Assembly (NCBI RefSeq): GCF_000165485.1
Contig: NC_014623.1
Location: forward strand, 10,000,893-10,064,892
Origin: Stigmatella aurantiaca DW4/3-1
GTDB lineage: Bacteria > Myxococcota > Myxococcia > Myxococcales > Myxococcaceae
Length of the DNA stretch: 64,000 nt
Direction: 5' to 3'
Each line of letters begins with the position of its first letter. The first letter of the stretch is position 1. The notes below the pieces were generated by a model. That model was not told the origin of the DNA. It did no database searches and saw only the letters and a list, made by a program, of their open reading frames with translations. Position numbers and translations under genes: made by a program. Below, piece by piece: positions 62,037 to 64,000 of this stretch.

Positions 62037-63122
62037 CTACACCGCGCGAACCTTGGCCGGCAGGACGCGGGTGAGCAGGGAGGGGGGAGCGTTCTTGGCC
62101 TGAAGGGCGGGCTTTTCGATCAGGTGCCACGACAGCGCCGACAGCGCCCCCACGAGGGGAAGCGAGAGCGCCGTGTTCACCCACCACTCCGTGCGGCCGC
62201 CCAGCAGGGCGGTGACGAGCTGCTGTACCGGAAAGCCATAGATGTAGACGCCGTAGGAGAAGTCCCCGAAGCGCGCGAAGTCCGCGAGCCGCCCTGGCCG
62301 GAACGCCAGGTACATCAGCAGGTACGCGCCACAGCTTCCCACGGCGGGCCGGAGCCCCACCCCGAGCCATGCCGTGGCCACGAGCACCCCCGCGCACCCC
62401 AGCGCGATCCACGGGCTCAGCCGCACCCGGTCCCGCAGCAGGTACAGCACCAGCCCTCCTCCGAAGTAGAGGGACAGCTCCGGCCACCACCCCAGCCGGG
62501 GCCCCACATACGGCACGAAGGGAAGGACCGCCGCCAGACCCCACCCCACCCCCGCCGTCCACCGCCGCAGCAAACCGGCCAGGCCCACCCCCGCCACCAG
62601 CAGGTAGAAGCCCACCTCGTACTGCAGCGTCCACAGCGAGCCATTCACGGCCGGCGCATAGACATTGTTGGTGAAGACGCCTGGCAGATTCCACTGCGGC
62701 TGGTACAGCGTGAGGTTTCGCCACAGGTACCGGTACGTGTCGGGAGACCGGAAGTAGGCCTCCAGCGGCAAGTCCGTCATCGCGGGGCCCAGCAGGAAGA
62801 CACTCACCAGCAACATCACTGCCAGCCCCGGGAAGATGCGCAGCACCCGCGCCCACAGGTAGTGGGCTTGGCTGGGGGCGCGCTCCTGGCTGCGCGTGAT
62901 GAGCAACCCGCTGATGATGAGAAACACCGCCACGCACAGCCGCCCCAGCGACAGCTGTCCGCGGGAGAAGGCTTCCAACGGCTCACGCGTGCCCAATCCC
63001 TGTGCGATCGGAAACGAATGCGAGACGATGACGCCCACGGCCGCCACCAGCCGGAGGAAGTCCAGGTTGTTGCGCTGGCCGTCCAGACACTGCCGCAGCG
63101 TGGGAGAAGAGAAAGAAGGCAT
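62037..63122 (-). CDS. Acyltransferase family 3 membrane protein
   Basis: This 361-residue protein begins FLRLVAAVGVIVSHSFP, the usual acyltransferase-3 start with R and H (RLxxAxxVxxxH). About ten TM segments follow (SLGRLCVAVFLIISGLLITR), including QYEVGFYLLVAG and a last YGVYIYGFPVQQL. These enzymes O-acetylate surface sugars or lipids. ATG 63122 is chosen for the family-like start. No good ribosome site is visible. It lies between the two Gly/Pro/Ser-repeat genes. Confidence 0.88.
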   Translation of the reverse strand: MPSFSSPTLRQCLDGQRNNLDFLRLVAAVGVIVSHSFPIAQGLGTREPLEAFSRGQLSLGRLCVAVFLIISGLLITRSQERAPSQAHYLWARVLRIFPGLAVMLLVSVFLLGPAMTDLPLEAYFRSPDTYRYLWRNLTLYQPQWNLPGVFTNNVYAPAVNGSLWTLQYEVGFYLLVAGVGLAGLLRRWTAGVGWGLAAVLPFVPYVGPRLGWWPELSLYFGGGLVLYLLRDRVRLSPWIALGCAGVLVATAWLGVGLRPAVGSCGAYLLMYLAFRPGRLADFARFGDFSYGVYIYGFPVQQLVTALLGGRTEWWVNTALSLPLVGALSALSWHLIEKPALQAKNAPPSLLTRVLPAKVRAV

Positions 63123-63389
63123 GGATTGAGACGGGAGGAGCCCCCGGTGCGGCATTCTGGACCGGAGCCCCGTCCGCACCAAGCAGACAGGGAACCAGCC
63201 CTCGCCAGCCCATAGCGACTCAATTCCCGCCAGGCCATGTCTCCAAGCAATTCGGAGGATGGCCATCTCCGTGCCACCCCAACCCTTCCGCCTCCGCGGA
63301 GAGGGAATGCCCCGAGACATGCGCCCGAGGCCCGGCGTCTCCCGGAGGCAGCAGGGCCAGCTGGCCGCTGCCCCCCGGAACACACCTCC

Positions 63390-64000
63390 TTAGAGCGTCG
63401 GGACGGCCAGGTCCTGCACCGCGGGCGCTCCCGCAGCCGCCCCACCCGCCTGCCCACCCAGCTGGCCGAGCCCCTGGAGCCCCTGCGTCAGCTTCGTGAA
63501 GGCCTCCACCACGTCCGTCAGCTGCTGGATGATGTCGGCGAACCCACCGCCCTGGGCTCCTTCCGACGGGCCCGCCGCGCTCGGGCCACCGGCCGCGCCA
63601 CCCGCGCTCGGACCGCCCGCGCCACCGGCGCCACAACCGCCCGCCGCGCTTGGGCCGCCCGCGCCACCGTCCGCCTCACCTCCTGGCTGTGCCCCGTTCT
63701 GCTGCTGGAAGCTCTTGAGCGCCTCGATGAGCTGGGAGATCAGCTTGGACAACTCCTCGGTGCCCTTCGCCTCCTTCGGGCCGCCCACCCCGGACGCCTC
63801 GCTGGTCTCGCTCGGCAGCTGCACGAGGTTCCGCTTGCTCACGGGCCCCGCGTCGGCGCTGAAGCCATCCTGCACTTGCAGCGGCTTGCGGCTCAGTCCC
63901 GGAGAGGACGTGGTGCTCGCGACCTCCGCGGTGGGCGCGCTCGGCGCCTGAGAAGCAGTGGGGGCAACCGCGGGGAGCTTGAGGGAGGCAGGGGCGATGG
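63390..64000 (-). CDS. Gly/Pro/Ser/Ala repeat protein, 5' end beyond window
   Basis: The leftward frame is open from the window edge (starting IAPASLKLPAVAPTASQAP) to 63390, and its first Met is probably just outside (compare MAIS in the paralogue). Parts: Ala/Pro-rich start, KPLQVQDGFSADAGP, a helical LSKLISQLIEALKSF, repeats GGPSAAGG and AGGPSAGG (about residues 115-145 of the visible part), and a helical end IIQQLTDVVEAFTKLTQG. It is a clear paralogue of 61154-61795, with similar order of blocks. Function unknown. Confidence 0.7.
   Translation of the reverse strand, partial: IAPASLKLPAVAPTASQAPSAPTAEVASTTSSPGLSRKPLQVQDGFSADAGPVSKRNLVQLPSETSEASGVGGPKEAKGTEELSKLISQLIEALKSFQQQNGAQPGGEADGGAGGPSAAGGCGAGGAGGPSAGGAAGGPSAAGPSEGAQGGGFADIIQQLTDVVEAFTKLTQGLQGLGQLGGQAGGAAAGAPAVQDLAVPTL

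Noticed and set aside
1-64000. tRNA, rRNA or riboswitch genes
   Set aside because: No convincing cloverleaf, rRNA signature or known riboswitch core was seen by eye. A tRNAscan/Infernal run would be decisive.

Overview
The window is high-GC bacterial DNA with strong G/C bias at third codon positions. It looks like a chromosome segment of a fruiting myxobacterium (Myxococcota, Cystobacterineae/Myxococcaceae type). The reasons are a SitA-like lipoprotein toxin with an Imm11-type partner, a DUF2378 protein, many secreted lipoproteins and Cys-rich proteins, an alpha-lytic-type protease with a ricin-type lectin domain, and an orphan sigma factor of the ECF42 type. The genus cannot be settled from the sequence. 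No rRNA, tRNA, CRISPR array or replication origin was seen.

Layout. 0-3.5 kb: a partial leftward gene, a broken SitA-type toxin with an intact immunity gene, and an alcohol-dehydrogenase-like reductase. 3.6-7 kb: a small lipoprotein, a DUF885 metallopeptidase and an M19 dipeptidase. 7-8.8 kb: a two-gene ATPase/TOPRIM cassette like PARIS/OLD defence systems. 8.8-13 kb: a leftward operon (VanW, glycosyltransferase, secreted protein) and a Cys-rich secreted-protein module with a frameshift. 13-25.3 kb: molybdopterin oxidoreductase, a beta-helix lipoprotein, trehalase, a GH18-like protein, XdhC and MocA-type molybdenum genes, and a tail-collar-like protein. 25.8-29.6 kb: AI-2E permease, DedA protein, a decayed IS110 transposase and a peptidoglycan amidase. 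29.6-38 kb: a CzcCBA-type metal efflux operon followed by malic enzyme.

38-41 kb carries the most interesting unit: a Ski2/Hel308-like helicase overlapping by 4 bp a second gene that seems to combine a missing helicase C-terminal region with a PD-(D/E)XK nuclease. From 41 to 51 kb lie a 1063-residue repeat protein, a beta-lactamase-fold lipoprotein with an internal deletion, an AbiE antitoxin with a decayed toxin gene and a 41-bp palindromic operator, and a metallophosphoesterase/GAF-like protein. From 51 to 64 kb are the ECF42 factor, a second Cys-rich module, BioA, DUF2378, a DUF482-type acyltransferase, a suppressor-of-fused protein, DUF2243, the secreted protease, an acyltransferase-3 and two Gly/Pro/Ser-repeat paralogues, the last cut by the window edge.

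Together the window mixes housekeeping metabolism (BioA, malic enzyme, XdhC/MocA, trehalase), a secreted predatory or envelope repertoire, and several kin-discrimination or anti-phage modules. Several of these modules are visibly eroded: sitA, abiEii, the serine hydrolase, IS110 and a protease copy.
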